From Bubalus kerabau (Eukaryota; Chordata; Mammalia; Artiodactyla; Bovidae), in assembly GCF_029407905.1 (NCBI RefSeq), contig NC_073628.1, forward strand, positions 46,459,501 to 46,523,500: DNA of 64,000 bases, read 5' to 3'. The first letter of the stretch is position 1; each line of letters opens with the position of its first letter. A program made the translations under genes and the position numbers. The notes below the pieces were generated by a model. The model was given only the letters and a program-made list of their open reading frames with translations, was not told the origin of the DNA and did no database searches. This document shows, one piece after another, positions 1-12,800 of this stretch.

Positions 1-1006
1 TTTGCTATTATCTTCTCCCATTCTGAAGGCTGTCTTTTCACCTTGCTAATAGTTTCCTTTGATGTGCAGAAGCTTTTAAGGTTAATTAGGTCCCATTTGT
101 TTATTTTTGCTTTTATTTCCAATATTCTGGGAGGTGGGTCATAGAGGATCCTGCTGTGATGTATGTCAGAGAGTGTTTTGCCTATGTTCTCCTCTAGGAG
201 TTTTATAGTTTCTGGTCTTATGTTTAGATCTTTAATCCATTTTGAGTTTATTTTTGTGTATGGTGTTAGAAAGTGTTCTAGTTTCATTCTTTTACAAGTG
301 GTTGACCAGAGTTCCCAGCACCACTTGTTAAAGAGATTGTCTTTAATCCATTGTATATTCTTGCCTCCTTTGTCGAAGATAAGGTGTCCATATGTGCGTG
401 GATTTATCTCTGGGCTTTCTATTTTGTTCCATTGATCTATATTTCTGTCTTTGTGCCAGTACCATACTGTCTTGATAACTGTGGCTTTGTAGTAGAGCCT
501 GAAGTCAGGTAGGTTGATTCCTCCCGTTCCATTCTTCTTTCTCAAGATCGCTTTGGCTATTCGAGGTTTTTTGTTTTTCCATACAAATTGTGAAATTATT
601 TGTTCTAGCTCTGTGAAGAATGCTGTTGGTAGCTTGATAGGGATTGCATTGAATCTATAGATTGCTTTGGGTAGTATACTCATTTTCACTACATTGATTC
701 TTCCAATCCATGAACATGGTATATTTCTCCATCTGTTAGTGTCCTCTTTGATTTCTTTCACCAGTGTTTTATAGTTTTCTATATATAGGTCTTTAGTTTC
801 TTTAGGTAGATATATTCCTAAGTATTTTATTCTTTCCGTTGCAATGGTGAATGGAATTGTTTCCTTAATTTCTCTTTCTGTTTTCTCATTATTAGTGTAT
901 AGGAATGCAAGGGATTTCTGTGTGTTGATTTTATATCCTGCAACTTTACTATAGTCATTGATTAGTTCTAGTAATTTTCTGGTGGAGTCTTTAGGGTTTT
1001 CTATGT
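1..1006 (-). mobile_element. L1 ORF2 fragment, antisense
   Basis: Closely similar to 23208-24213 in the larger L1 of this window, in the same orientation (L1 coding strand is minus). It starts before the window and covers the 3' half of ORF2. The reading frames are broken. Confidence 0.9.
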
Positions 1007-1090
1007 ACATAGAAAACCCTAAAGACTCCACCAGAAAATTACTAGAACTAATCAATGACTATAGTAAAGTTGCAGGATATAAAATCAACA
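923..1090. repeat. 168-bp perfect palindrome at the end of the L1 fragment
   Basis: Bases 1007-1090 are the exact reverse complement of 923-1006: 84-bp arms, centre TATGTACATA, no spacer and no mismatch. The right arm is L1 sequence on the + strand, so the L1 folds back on itself here. Confidence 0.97.
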
Positions 1091-1427
1091 TATAGTTTTT
1101 CTTAGACTCTCCCCCAGTGATTCAGTTCAGTTTGTTCTCTATTACAGAGAAAAATTACAGGAAAAATGGAAGATGTGGGAATTTTTGAAGAGTAGTAGTT
1201 GATTTGGTTTCATTTGAGATTCTGTCAGCACCTGAAGTAGGTAATTGGTGCTTCAGTATAGTGTCAGCTCAGATTTTCTCTACATCTCCCAGCACCTTTA
1301 AATTACTGCACTGGCCAGGACCTATAGTTTAATATTGAAAGGAAGTGAAGACAGCAGGTGTCCTTGACTTGAATGTCTTTAATGTTTCACCTTAATTTTG
1401 ATATTTATGTCAGCTTACCTTAATTCA
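1091..1427. other. Intron 3 sequence, no recognised feature
   Basis: About 340 bp between the L1 foldback and the next SINE. No open frame, RNA gene or repeat that I recognise. Confidence 0.5.
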
Positions 1428-1612
1428 GGGCTTTCCAGGTGGCACTAGTGGTAAACAACCCGCTTTCCAATGCAGGAGACATAAGAGACGTGGGTTCGAT
1501 CCCTGGGTCGGGAAGATCCCCTGGAGGACGGCACGGGAACCCGCTCCAGTATGCTCTTCTGTCCCGGGGATCACAGAGATTGGAGACAACTGAATCGACT
1601 TAGCACAGCATG
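1428..1612 (+). mobile_element. Bov-tA SINE
   Basis: tRNA-derived head (GGTAAACAACCCGCTT, then box B GGTTCGATCCC) and a BovA body (GGAAGATCCCCTGGA). Diverged by many substitutions. Confidence 0.85.
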
Positions 1613-1644
1613 CACTAATTCACTTTACAAGTTCACCAGGACTT

Positions 1645-3190
1645 TTTTGTCATGAATTTATATTGAATTTTATCAGAAATTTTTTCTTTTTCTAGATAAC
1701 TTTCGAGATGAGCATATAAGTTTTCTTTTTCACAATGATAATTATAATAAATGATGTACTATTAGATTAGTTTACATTTTTGAAATGTATAATATTAGTC
1801 TGTAGTAGAGTTTTCAACTCATATCTGTATACATTTATTATATTGATAACATGTTTGGCCTGTATTTCTGCAATTTGCTTATTTGGTTATAATTTCTAGA
1901 TTATACTTGTCTTATAAAATGAGTTTTTAATCTCTGAAATAGGTTGTGTTGTATTTAAAAAATCTTTTAGTATTTCAGATCAAAGGAAAACCACTTGGTT
2001 TTGATACTTTGTTTTATGGAAGATTTTAAGCTACTGATTCAATTTCTTTTTTGTTATGGGACTATTTAGATTTGTTTAAAATGCACTGTTATGTCAGTTT
2101 AATTTTTTTTAAATGCATTTTTCCATTTCATCTAAGTTTTCAATTATTGGCATAGTTCTTCCTAGTATTTTCTTACTATCTTTTTTGCAAGATCTATAGA
2201 TATGCCTGTTTTTCTACTCCTAATATTATTTATTTGTATTACATTTTTTTCTCAAGTTCCCCTTTTACCTTCCTAGTCTCTATTTTGCTGTTTTTTGTAA
2301 ATTTTCATTTGAATACTTAATTTATTGATGTTGGACCTTTCTTCTTTTCTAATATGAGTATTTAAAACCATACATTTCCTTCTAAGAACTACTTCAACTA
2401 GATCTCACAAGATCTGATTTTCTAAATTAACTACATTGTGAACAAATAATTGCAATTTGTATGACACTAATCCTTTGCAGTCATTTCTTTAGTCTATTAT
2501 GTCATCAATTTTTATAAATGTTCTCTTGTTATTTGAAAAAAATATTTTCAGTTGTTGAGTTTAATAATTTTATATTTGCTTATTAGTTAAAATTTGTTAA
2601 TTGTTTGGCTAAAATATCCTTTATCCTTGATGTGCTCTCATTTTGTCTATTTTTATTAATTACTGGGAAAGGAATATTAGATTTTCTCACCATAATGGTG
2701 GATTATTTTTATTTCCATTTTGAATTCTGTCAATTCCTGTAGTTTGGAGCTCTTCCCATTAGATATAAACAGTATTTGTTTAGTGTTTCTTTTTCTGCAT
2801 TGTTACTTTCAGACTTACTGTGATCATATGTTTAAGTAACTTCTTGTAAAATGGTACACAGTTGAATTTATCTAGTCTGACGTACTAAGCTTTTTTTAAA
2901 AATTAAAAAAAAAATTTGTTATACTGACTTACAGTAATACTACTTATATGAATTTTACTTTTACTTTTTCCCCCTAATGTTCCTTTTCTCTCTCCTTTTT
3001 TAAAATTTTCTTCTTTTTGGGGGGTGGGGTAATGGTTAATTTTATTAATTTTATTTCTTTTAGTAGTTTGGAAAGTAAAATAATATTGATTCCCACTTAA
3101 CAGTGTCAGTGATACACTTGAAAAATTATGTTTGGTTAGAATTGAATTTAACCTTTAATTTGTTTATAAGTAATTAGCTTAACATTTTTA
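1645..3190 (-). mobile_element. Old L1 fragment, antisense
   Basis: AT-rich intron sequence that follows the ORF2 strand-complement pattern seen in the large L1 (for example TTGAATTTTATCAGAAA near 1671, compare 24503). Strongly diverged, boundaries approximate. Confidence 0.55.
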
Positions 3191-3206
3191 TAAGTGAGTA
3201 AAAACA

Positions 3207-3485
3207 CTGCTGCTGCTGCTGCTAAGTCGCTTCAGTTGTGTCCGACTCTGTGCGACCCCATAGACGGCAGCCCACCAGGCTCCCCCGTCCCTGGGATTCT
3301 CCAGGCAAGAACACTGGAGTGGGTTGCCCTTTCCTTCTCCAATGCATGAAAATAAAAAGTGAAAGGGAAGTTGCTCAGTTGTGTCTGACTCTTCATGACC
3401 CCATGGACTGCAGCCTACCAGGCTCCCCTGTCCATAGGCTTTTCCAGGCAAGAGTACTGGATGGGTTGCCATTGCCTTCTCCAAC
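3207..3485 (-). mobile_element. Bov-A2 dimeric SINE, antisense
   Basis: Begins with a GCT repeat (complement of the CAGCAG tail) and contains two BovA monomers (about 3225-3345 and 3370-3485). It lies 280 bp upstream of exon 4. 3255-3351 is the exact reverse complement of 4829-4925. Confidence 0.92.
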
Positions 3486-3765
3486 TAATAATACTATATG
3501 ATGTTATTTTTTTATTTGGAAAGTGAACTTTTCCTTCTAAATCAAAAGCTGGTGCTTGTAGACCCTCTGAGGGTCTGTAGTTTATTCACCTCTTGAACTC
3601 CTCACAGCGTCTGGCAGAGGTCTGGCTCTTTGATTTGCATCTTTAAAATACAGAAATCTTGATTAACCCTCTCCTGGCGAAAGAGATGATACACATTTCT
3701 TTGCTTGATAGTAGTAATTAAGCTTTACCCGATTTGATTCTAATTATTATGTTTTGCTTCTCTAG

Positions 3766-3867
3766 ATTTTCAACACGTCGTTGTTTGAACCGCCTCCTCC
3801 AGGATATGAAAATGTCTCAGACATTGTGCCACCCTTTAGTGCCTTTTCTCCACAAGGAATGCCAGAG
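3766..3867 (+). CDS. FOLH1: FOLH1 exon 4 (residues 138-171)
   Basis: 102 bp, phase 0 at both ends, acceptor TCTAG and donor GAG|GTAAAA. It encodes the start of the apical domain, beginning I-F-N-T-S and including the proline run EPPPPGYENV. Two N-glycosylation sequons known in the human protein are kept (N140-T-S, N153-V-S). Being a multiple of three, the exon could be skipped without a frameshift. It lies between two inverted Bov-A2 SINEs. Confidence 0.95.
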
Positions 3868-6800
3868 GTAAAAATGCATGTGATAAAAATAACAAACAGA
3901 ACTCCCTTGTTCATGCAGGCAATAGTTAAAGGGGTATTGTGGAGGTTTTTGATGTAATCCAAATTTATCTTTTTCTACATTTAAGAAATAGAATGTCTTA
4001 GTAATAAGAAAGAGTATACATTTTGCATTCATAGTGTTTTTTAGGATAAAATTTACCACACTGAGATGGGGATATCCAAAGTGAACATTTATTTGACAAA
4101 TGCATTCACCTATGTAATTAAAGCACCATCTACACATAAAATATTACTGTCACTTCAGAATGTACTTCTAAGCCCCTTCTCAGTCAGCCCCACACACTCC
4201 CAAGGCAGTCATTCTCATTCTCCCATGTTTTTTTTTTTTTTTTTTTTGGCCACCTTTGATTAGTTTTGCCTATACTAGAAATTCATATAAATGGAATTGA
4301 TAGCATTTGTAAGTATAGGACCTGTGAAAATTCACATGTTTTGCACTTCTCCATAGATTGTTCTTTTTTTTATTGCCAATTAATTTCCACTATATGGAAA
4401 TACTACATATTTTGCTACCATTGTAAGACTTGGATTGATTTTATAAAGAACCTGAATGAGAATTTGAAATTGTTGCCATTTTCAAATGAAGAATACAGAC
4501 ATCCTTTTTAGAAAATTTGTATGGTTTACTTAATAAGGCAGTGTGCATATTTATTATCTGAGTTTTCACGGTAGATCCCTAGATTCTTAAATAGTACTTT
4601 GTTTTTTATAAGAAAGCTAAACTTGAAAGAGTTGAATATAATTTATTAATGTCTTTTAAAATGTTACCTCTCCTGCTATAGTATTTGACATCAGATAGAT
4701 TCAGTTTTCGGAGAAGGCAATGGCAACCCACTCCAGTACTCTTGCCTGAAAAATCCCATGGACAGAGGAGCCTGGTAGGCTGCAGTCCATGGGGTCGCAC
4801 AGAGTCGAACAGGACTGAGCGACTTCACTTTCATGCATTGGAGAAGGAAAGGGCAACCCACTCCAGTGTTCTTGCCTGGAGAATCCCAGGGACGGGGGAG
4901 CCTGGTGGGCTGCCGTCTATGGGGTTGCACCGAGTCGTACATGACTGAAGTGACTTAGCAGCAGCAGGTTCAGTTTTGGACATATAGAGTGTGAGGTACC
5001 TAGGATATTCCAAGAAGTTGGAATATTGAAGTATCACTTAATAGAGAGATAAACACTTGACTATTATCAGAAACATCCCTAGTAAAAAATTTACATTTAG
5101 AACTGAATTGATATTTAAAGCTCCAAGGAAATAGCAGCCCACTCTAGTGTTCTTACGTGGAAAATCTCATGGACAGAAGAGCCTGCCAGGCTACAGTCAA
5201 AGGGGTTGCAGAGTCAGACACAACTGAGCGACTAAAACACTTCACCAGTCAGTTAATGTTTATTGTAAAAACATAGGCAATAAACCTATGTTTTTAATTA
5301 ATTATTAAACTATGATTTAATATTAGGCAATGCTATATTTTTTAATATGAAAAGTTTAAAAACATACTCTTTTTTATTATTTTCTAATGCATTTGATTAA
5401 CTTATATTTAAAAACTCTCACAGGTTTAGAGTATTTTCTACAGTTGTATGAAATTTGTTTCAAATGAATAGTTAACATCATAGTTAATGGCACAATATTA
5501 GAAAAATTCTCCCCCAAATTTGTACATAAATAGGTTCCTTACAGTCATTGTAGTTACTTTGTAATTGACATGACATAGAAATAAAGGATATAAAAACTGG
5601 GAATGAAGAGATAATATATTTTAGATCTCAGGTGTCTAGAGTTACATAGACTTTATCTTCTGGGTAAGGCACATTACCATCATGGGTCCATGTAAGATTC
5701 CTAATTTAATTTCTTACCTTTCATCTTTTATCCTTATTTTCAATCTCATTCCTTATCTCCACATCCCCTATACCCTGCCATCATCCGTAATGTATTTATA
5801 CTTTTAGGAATATATGTATTCTTATAAAAACATGGGCTTATTAGTGATTGGTATATTTTGAATATATGCAAATACTATATCTTAGGTCTTGGTCCATGAC
5901 TATTTTCAATTAGCTATTTAAAAAAAATCTATTTTATGTCAGAGTGGTTCATTACTTTTTACTGTTGCATAGTACCCCCATGTTATGTGCACACCACATG
6001 CAGCTTATCCATTCTCTTAGTGGCAAACATGTGGTTTGCCTCTAAATCTAAATTACCACAAACAGTGTTGGAGAGCATGTGCTCATACATGCCCCTGTGT
6101 GGGCTTGCAAGGGTTTCTCTGTGTACAGTAAACCAGTAGTGGGATTGCTGGTTTGTAAGGAACACTACATTTCACAGTGTTCAGACTGCAGCCGTTTATC
6201 GCTCTTTGCAACACTATATATGAGCGTTCCTTTTCCCTCACATTTTCATCAACAATTGAGGTTATATAACTTTCTAAATTTTGCCTATCTAATTGTGTTC
6301 TTTTGTTAGTTTGGGATTCTCAAGGCAAGAATACTGAAGTGGTTTGCCATTTCCTTCTCCAGTGGCCCACGTTTTGTCAGAACTCTCCACGATGACCCAT
6401 TCATCTTGGGTGGCCCTACATGGCATGGCTCATAGTTTCATTGAGTTAGACAAGGCTATTATCCATGTGATTAGTTTGGTTAGTTTTCTGTGATTCTATG
6501 AACAAAGCTAGTGGAGGTGATGGAATTCCAGTTGAGCTATTTCAAATCCTAAACGATGATGCTGTTAAAGTGCTGCTGCACTCAAATGCCAGCAGATTTG
6601 GAAAACTCAGCAGTGGCCACAGGACTGGAAAAGGTCAGTTTTCATTCCAATCACAAAGAAAGGCAATGCCAAAGAATGCTCAAACTACTGCACAATTGTA
6701 CTCACTTCATACACTAGCAAAGTAGTGCTCAAAATTCTCCAAGCCAGGCATCAACAGTACGTGAACTGAGAACTTCCAGATGTTCAAAATGGGTTTAGAA

Positions 6801-9800
6801 AAGGCAGAGGAACCAGAGATCAAGTTGCCAACATCTGTTGGGTCATAGAAAAAGCAAGAGAGTTCCAGAAAAACATCTATTTCTGCTTCATTGACTACAC
6901 CAAATCCTTTGACTCTGTGGATCACAAAACACTGTGGAAAATTCTGAAAGACATGGAAATACCAGACCACCTTACCTGCTTCCTGAGAAATCTGTATGCA
7001 GGTCAAGAAGCAACACTTAGAACCAGACATGGAATAGTGGACTGGTTCCAAATCAGGAAAGGAGTTATGTCAAAGCTCTATATTGTCACCCTGCTTATTT
7101 AGCTTCTATGCAGAGTACATCATGCGAAATGCTGGGCTGGATTAAGCACAAGCTGGAATCAAGATTGCTGGGAGAAACATCAATAACTTCAAATATGCAG
7201 ATGACACCACCTTTATGGCAGAAAGTGAAGAGAAACTACAGAGCCTCTTCATGAAGGTGAAAGAGGAGAGTGAAAAAGCTGGCTTCAAACTCAACTTTCG
7301 AAAAACAAAAAACTATTCTGTTTTTGTATTTGGTCCAGTCACTTCATGGAAAATAGATGGGGAAACAATGGAAACAGTGACAGGCTTTATTTTCTTGGGC
7401 TCCAAAATCACTGCAAATGGTGACTGTAGCTATGAAATTAAAAGACGCTCCTTGGAAGAAAAGCTATGACAAACCTAGACAGCATGTTAAAAAGCAGAGA
7501 TGTCACTTTGCCGACAGAGGTCCATATAGTCAAAGCTATGGTTTTTTCAGTAGTCATGTATGGATGTGAGAGTTGGACCATAAAGAAAGCTGAGCACCAA
7601 AGAATTGATGCTTTCAAACTGTGATGCTGGAGAAGATGACCCTTGAGAGTCCCTTGAACACTAAGGAGATCAAAACAGTTAATCCTAAAGGAAGTCAATC
7701 CTGAATATTAATTGGAAGGACTGATGCTGAAGCTGAAACTCCAACACTTTGGCCACCTGATGTGAAGAACTGACTCATTGGAAAAGACCCTGATGCTGGG
7801 AAAGATTGAGGGCAGGAGGAGAAGGGGACCACAGAGGATGAGATGGTTGGATGACATCACTGACTTGGTGGACATGAGTTTGAGCAAGCTCCAGGAGTTG
7901 GTGATGGAAAGGGAAGCCTGGTGTGCTGCAGTCCTTTGGGTCACAAAATGTTGGGCATGACTGAGCAAATAACTGAACTGGATTGTGTTATTGTTTTGCT
8001 GTGAAATGATTACCAGCCATTTTTCCTGTTGAATTTCTGGCCATTTTCTTACTAACTTCAGTGGTTTCTTAAATATTTTAGTTATTCGTCCCATATTGGT
8101 TTAAATATTGCAAACATCTTCTAATTTTATTCATATTTGTTCATGTTGTCTATAATGCTTTTTACTGAAAAGAATTCTTTTATTGTGACATTATCCAGTG
8201 TTCTCTTTATATTTTCACACTTTGGGTCTTTCTTAATTTCCTCATTCTTTATTTACAGTGATACAGTCAGAATATCCCCAAAATACTAATAGCTCTTTAT
8301 TTAAAAATAGCCATGATATTACCAATTAAATATAAGGACAAATGATATGTAATAGCAGAAAATATAACAAATAGGTAGTTTAAAATAGCCCTCAAATATA
8401 AAATGAATTGTAAAAATTATTAAATGAGTGTGAACTGGTTGAAGAACAGTGAAATTTTTTGAGCAGTGACAATATTATGTATGAAGAAGATCATGTTTCT
8501 GGCTGGGAAGACAGAGTTTTATAAGATAAGCACTCAGTTTATAGGTTTACTCTATAATCAATGAAAATTCCCCAATTAGTTTTGTACATTTTTTTTGTTT
8601 CTTTTTGTTTTTTCATTTGTTTTCTTGTAGTTTTCAGTTGAGTTCAGTCGCTCAATCATGTCCGACTCTTTGCGACCCCATGAATTGCAGCAAGCCAGGC
8701 CTCCCTGTCCATCACCAACTCCTGGAGTTCACCCAAACTCATGTCCATGGAGTTGGTGATGCCATCCAGCTATCTCATCCTGTGTTGTCCCCTTCTCCTC
8801 CTGCCCCCAATCCCTCCCAGCATCAGGGTCTTTTCCAATGAGTGAAGTCTTCACATGAGGTGGCCAAAGTACTGGAGTTTCAGCTTCAGCATCATTCCTT
8901 CCAAAGAACACCCAGGACTATCTCCTTTAGAATGGACTGGTTGGATCTTCTTGCAGTCCAAGGGACTCTCAAGAGTCTTTCTTCTCCAACACCACAGTTC
9001 AAAAGCATCAATTCTTCGGCGCTCAGCCTTCTTCACAGTCCAACTCTCACATCCATAGATGACTACTGGAAAAACCATAGCCTTGACTAGATGGACCTTT
9101 GTTGGCAAAGTAATGTCTCTGCTTTTCAATATGCTATCTAGGTTGGTCATAACTTTCCTTCCAAGGAGTAAGCGTCTTTTAATTTCATGGCTGCAGTCAC
9201 CATCTGCAGTGATTTTGGAGCCCCCCAAAATAAAGTCTAACACTGTTTCCACTGTTTCCCCATCTATTTTCCATGAAGTGATGGGACCAGATGCCATAAT
9301 CTTAGTTTTCTGAATGTTCTAGTTTTACTGAGATATAATTGGTATAAGACTATAAGTTTGGGGCTTCCCTTGTGGCTCAGTAGTGAAAAATTTGCCTGCA
9401 ATGCAGAAGACGTGGGCTTGATCCCTGTATCAGGAAGATCCCCTGCAGAAGGAAGTGGCAACCCACTCCAGTATTCTTGCCTGGAGAATCCCATGGACAG
9501 AGGAGCCTGGCGGGCTACACTCCACAGGGTGACAAGACTCAGACACGACTCAGCAACTAAACAAGAACAACTGTACGAGCTTAAGATACACAACATAATG
9601 ATTTGACTTTACATACATCATGACAAAATTATGACAATAAATTTAGTGATAAAGGTACAAAGAAATAGAAAAAAAAATTTTTTTTCTTGTGATTAAAACT
9701 CTTAGGATTTACTCTCTTGACAACTTTCCTATATAAGATAACAGCAGAATTAATTTTATTTACTGTGTTGTACATTTCAAGTCTAGTACTTACTTATCTT

Positions 9801-12800
9801 TTAACTGGAAGTTTATACACGTGGACTGCCTTTCTCCAGTACCCACTACCCCTCACCCTCCATCTCTGGTAACCACAGATCTGATCTCTATGCATTTGTT
9901 TTTGAAGTACAGTTGACCCATAACACTCTATTAGTTTCAGTTATACAACATGATTCATTATTTTTGTATATTTCAAAACGATCACCACAATGAGTCTAGT
10001 TACCATCTCTCACTACACAAAGATATGATGTATTAATAGTTACTGATTATATTCTCCAGACGGTACATTTCATACCTGTTTCTTTATTTTGTACCTGGAA
10101 GTTTATACTTCTCAATCTCCCTCACGTATTTCTCTCATCCTTTCACTCCCTCCCCTTTGGCAACTACCAGCTTGCCCTCTGTATCTATGACTGTTACTGT
10201 TTTGCTTTGTTTATTCATGTGTTTTTTAGATTCCACATGTAAGTCAAATCATCAGGTGTTTGTCTTTCTTATTCTGACTTATTTCACTCAGGTGAATACT
10301 CTCTAGGTCCATCCGTGTTAATGCAAATGACAAGATTTCATTCTTCTTATGGCTGAGTAATACTGCATTGTAGATTATATTATATTTACCACATCTTATT
10401 TATCTATCTTCTTTGATGGGAGTTTAAGTTGCTTCCATTTCTTGACTATTATAAATGATGATGCAGTGAGCATAGGGTTGCATGTGTCTTTTTGAATTGG
10501 TGTTTTTGTTTTCTGATAAATATCAGGATTGGATATGCCCCAGGAGTGGAATTCCTACATTGTATGGCAGTTCTATTTTTAATTTTGGAGGGAACCACCA
10601 TGCTGTTTTCCATGGCGACTGCCCATGCCAGTGTGTGTGTGTGCTCAGTTGTGGCTGACTCTTGGCAGCTCTATGAACTGTAACCCGCCAAGCTTCTTTG
10701 TCCATGGGATTTTCTGGGCAAGAATACTGGAGTGGGTTGCCATTTCCTCCTCCAAGGGATCTTCCTGACCCAGGGATATTTTCTTGCATTTCCTGCAGTG
10801 GCAGGCAGATTCTTTACCATGGAGCCACCTGGGAAGCCCACCAACTGTGCCAGAGTGTTCTCTTTTCTCTGCATCCTCACCATCACATTATTTGTTGTAA
10901 TTTTGGTGATAGCCATTCTGATAGGTGTAAGGTGTTATCTCACTGTGTTTTTTCTTTTTTTGGCTGTACCTCACAACATGTAGGATCTTAGCTCCCCGCC
11001 TGACCAGGGACCACACCTGTGCCCCTTCAGTGGGACCATAGCGTGTTAACCACTGGACTGCTTGGGGACTTTAGTCCCTCGTTGTGGTTTTAGTTTTCAT
11101 TTCCCTCATGGTTAATGATGTTAAACATTTTTTCATGTGCCTGTTGGCTATTTGTATGTCTTCTTTGGAAAAATGATTATTCTATTTTCTGCCCGTTTTT
11201 TCAATCGGATTGTTTGTTTGTTTATATTCTTTGTATATTTTGGGTATTAGCCTCTTATCAGACGTATCATTTGCAAATACATTTTCCTATTCAGTAGACA
11301 GCCTTTTAGTTATATTGAGAGTTAGTTCCCTTTGTTGTGCAAAACTTTTTTAGTTTGAGGTCGTCCCATTTGTTTACTTTTGCTGTTGTTTCCCTTGCCT
11401 GAGGAGACCTATCCAAAAAAATATATTGCGAAGACAGATGTCAAAGAGTGGGCTACCTATGTTTTCTTCTAGATATTTTATGGTTTCAGGTCTTACATTT
11501 AACTCTTTAATCCGTTTTGAATTTATTTTTTTTAATGGTATGAGAAAGTGGTCCAGTTTGATTCTTTGAAATGCAACTGTCCAGTTATGACAGAATTATT
11601 TTACTCATAAGAAAATTATATTATAGAGATGATTAACTCATTTCTTTCAAGTAGATTTAAACTTTCTATATTAATGCAAGGCTGGAAGATACATGGGATT
11701 CTCCAAGGGATTCTCCAAGGACTTGTGTATGTTCAAATACTAAATTGGTTTGCTGGCTGGTGTGTTTCATTGGATTACCTATAACCCAGGCAGTGGAATG
11801 TTAGTTTTGTTTTTTAATTATATACGTCTGTATGTGTTCTTAGGATATTTCACCGTGAGCGTCTGTGGATCTCGGGTAGCTCAGCTGGTTAAGAATCTGC
11901 CTGCAATGCAAGAGACCCTGGTTCGATTCCTGGATAAGAAGTTGCCCTGGAGAAGGGACAGGCTACCCACTCCAGTATTCTTGTCTGGAGAATCTCTATG
12001 GACAGAGAATCCTGGTCTTAACTAAGCGACTAAGCACACACAGTCTGTGGATCTACATCTGAATTCTCTGAAAGGGAAAGTCGCTCAGTCGTGTCTGACT
12101 CTTTGCGACCCCATGGACTATACAGTCCATGGAATTCTCCAGGCCAGAAAGAATACTGGAGAGTTTAGCCTTTCCCTTCTCCATGGGGTCTTCCCAACCC
12201 AGGGATCGAACCCAGGTCTCCCACATTGCAAGGGGATTCTTTACCAGCTGACCCACAAGGGAAGCTCAAGAATATGGGAGTGGGTAGCCTATCCCTTCTC
12301 CAGAGGATCTTCCTAAACCAGGAATTGGACTGGGGTCTCCTGCATTGCAGGCGTGTTCTTACTAACTGAGCTATCAGGGAAGTTTTGCTTTAGGTTATTT
12401 GAAATTAGCAATTCAACAATGTCTGTAATTATAGTTTAATTCAGTGGTTCTTGACTGTAGCTTGTATCACAGTAATCTAGAGGGCTTATAAAACACAGAT
12501 TCTGATTCACACCCCCTAAATTTCACTAGATCTTGGGTGAAGCCTGAGAGTTTGTTTCTGGTAAGGTCCTAGATGGTATTGACTCTGGGTTCAGGAACCA
12601 TGCTTTGAGAACCATTGATCTTATGTCCCAATTCTGTCTCTATTAACAAGAGCAGGAAGATGGAAGCTTGAAAGAAATGGAAAATTCTAACAGTGCAACA
12701 TTGTTAATTATTTCCAGTTATAAAACAATTGTGCAGTGTAAATTTTACAAGAAGGTCATTGTCTGAAAACAGAGATTTTTTCTAACTAGCAGTGACAGCT

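Larger units (their letters stand above)
9320..11590 (-). mobile_element. Old L1, antisense, with three nested SINEs
   Basis: L1 3' end in antisense starts at TTACTGAGATATAATTGG (about 9326), is interrupted by SINEs at 9361, 10634 and 10955, and continues to about 11590 (GAGAAAGTGGTCCAGTTTG). No intact frame. Confidence 0.75.

Noticed and set aside
163..435. 90-aa + strand frame at the window start
   Set aside because: It is the wrong strand of an L1 ORF2 fragment and has no independent support.
8851..9297. 148-aa minus-strand open frame
   Set aside because: C-terminal remnant of the BovB ORF, with relatives at 33030-33416, 37076-37510 and 62736-62966. Not a host gene.
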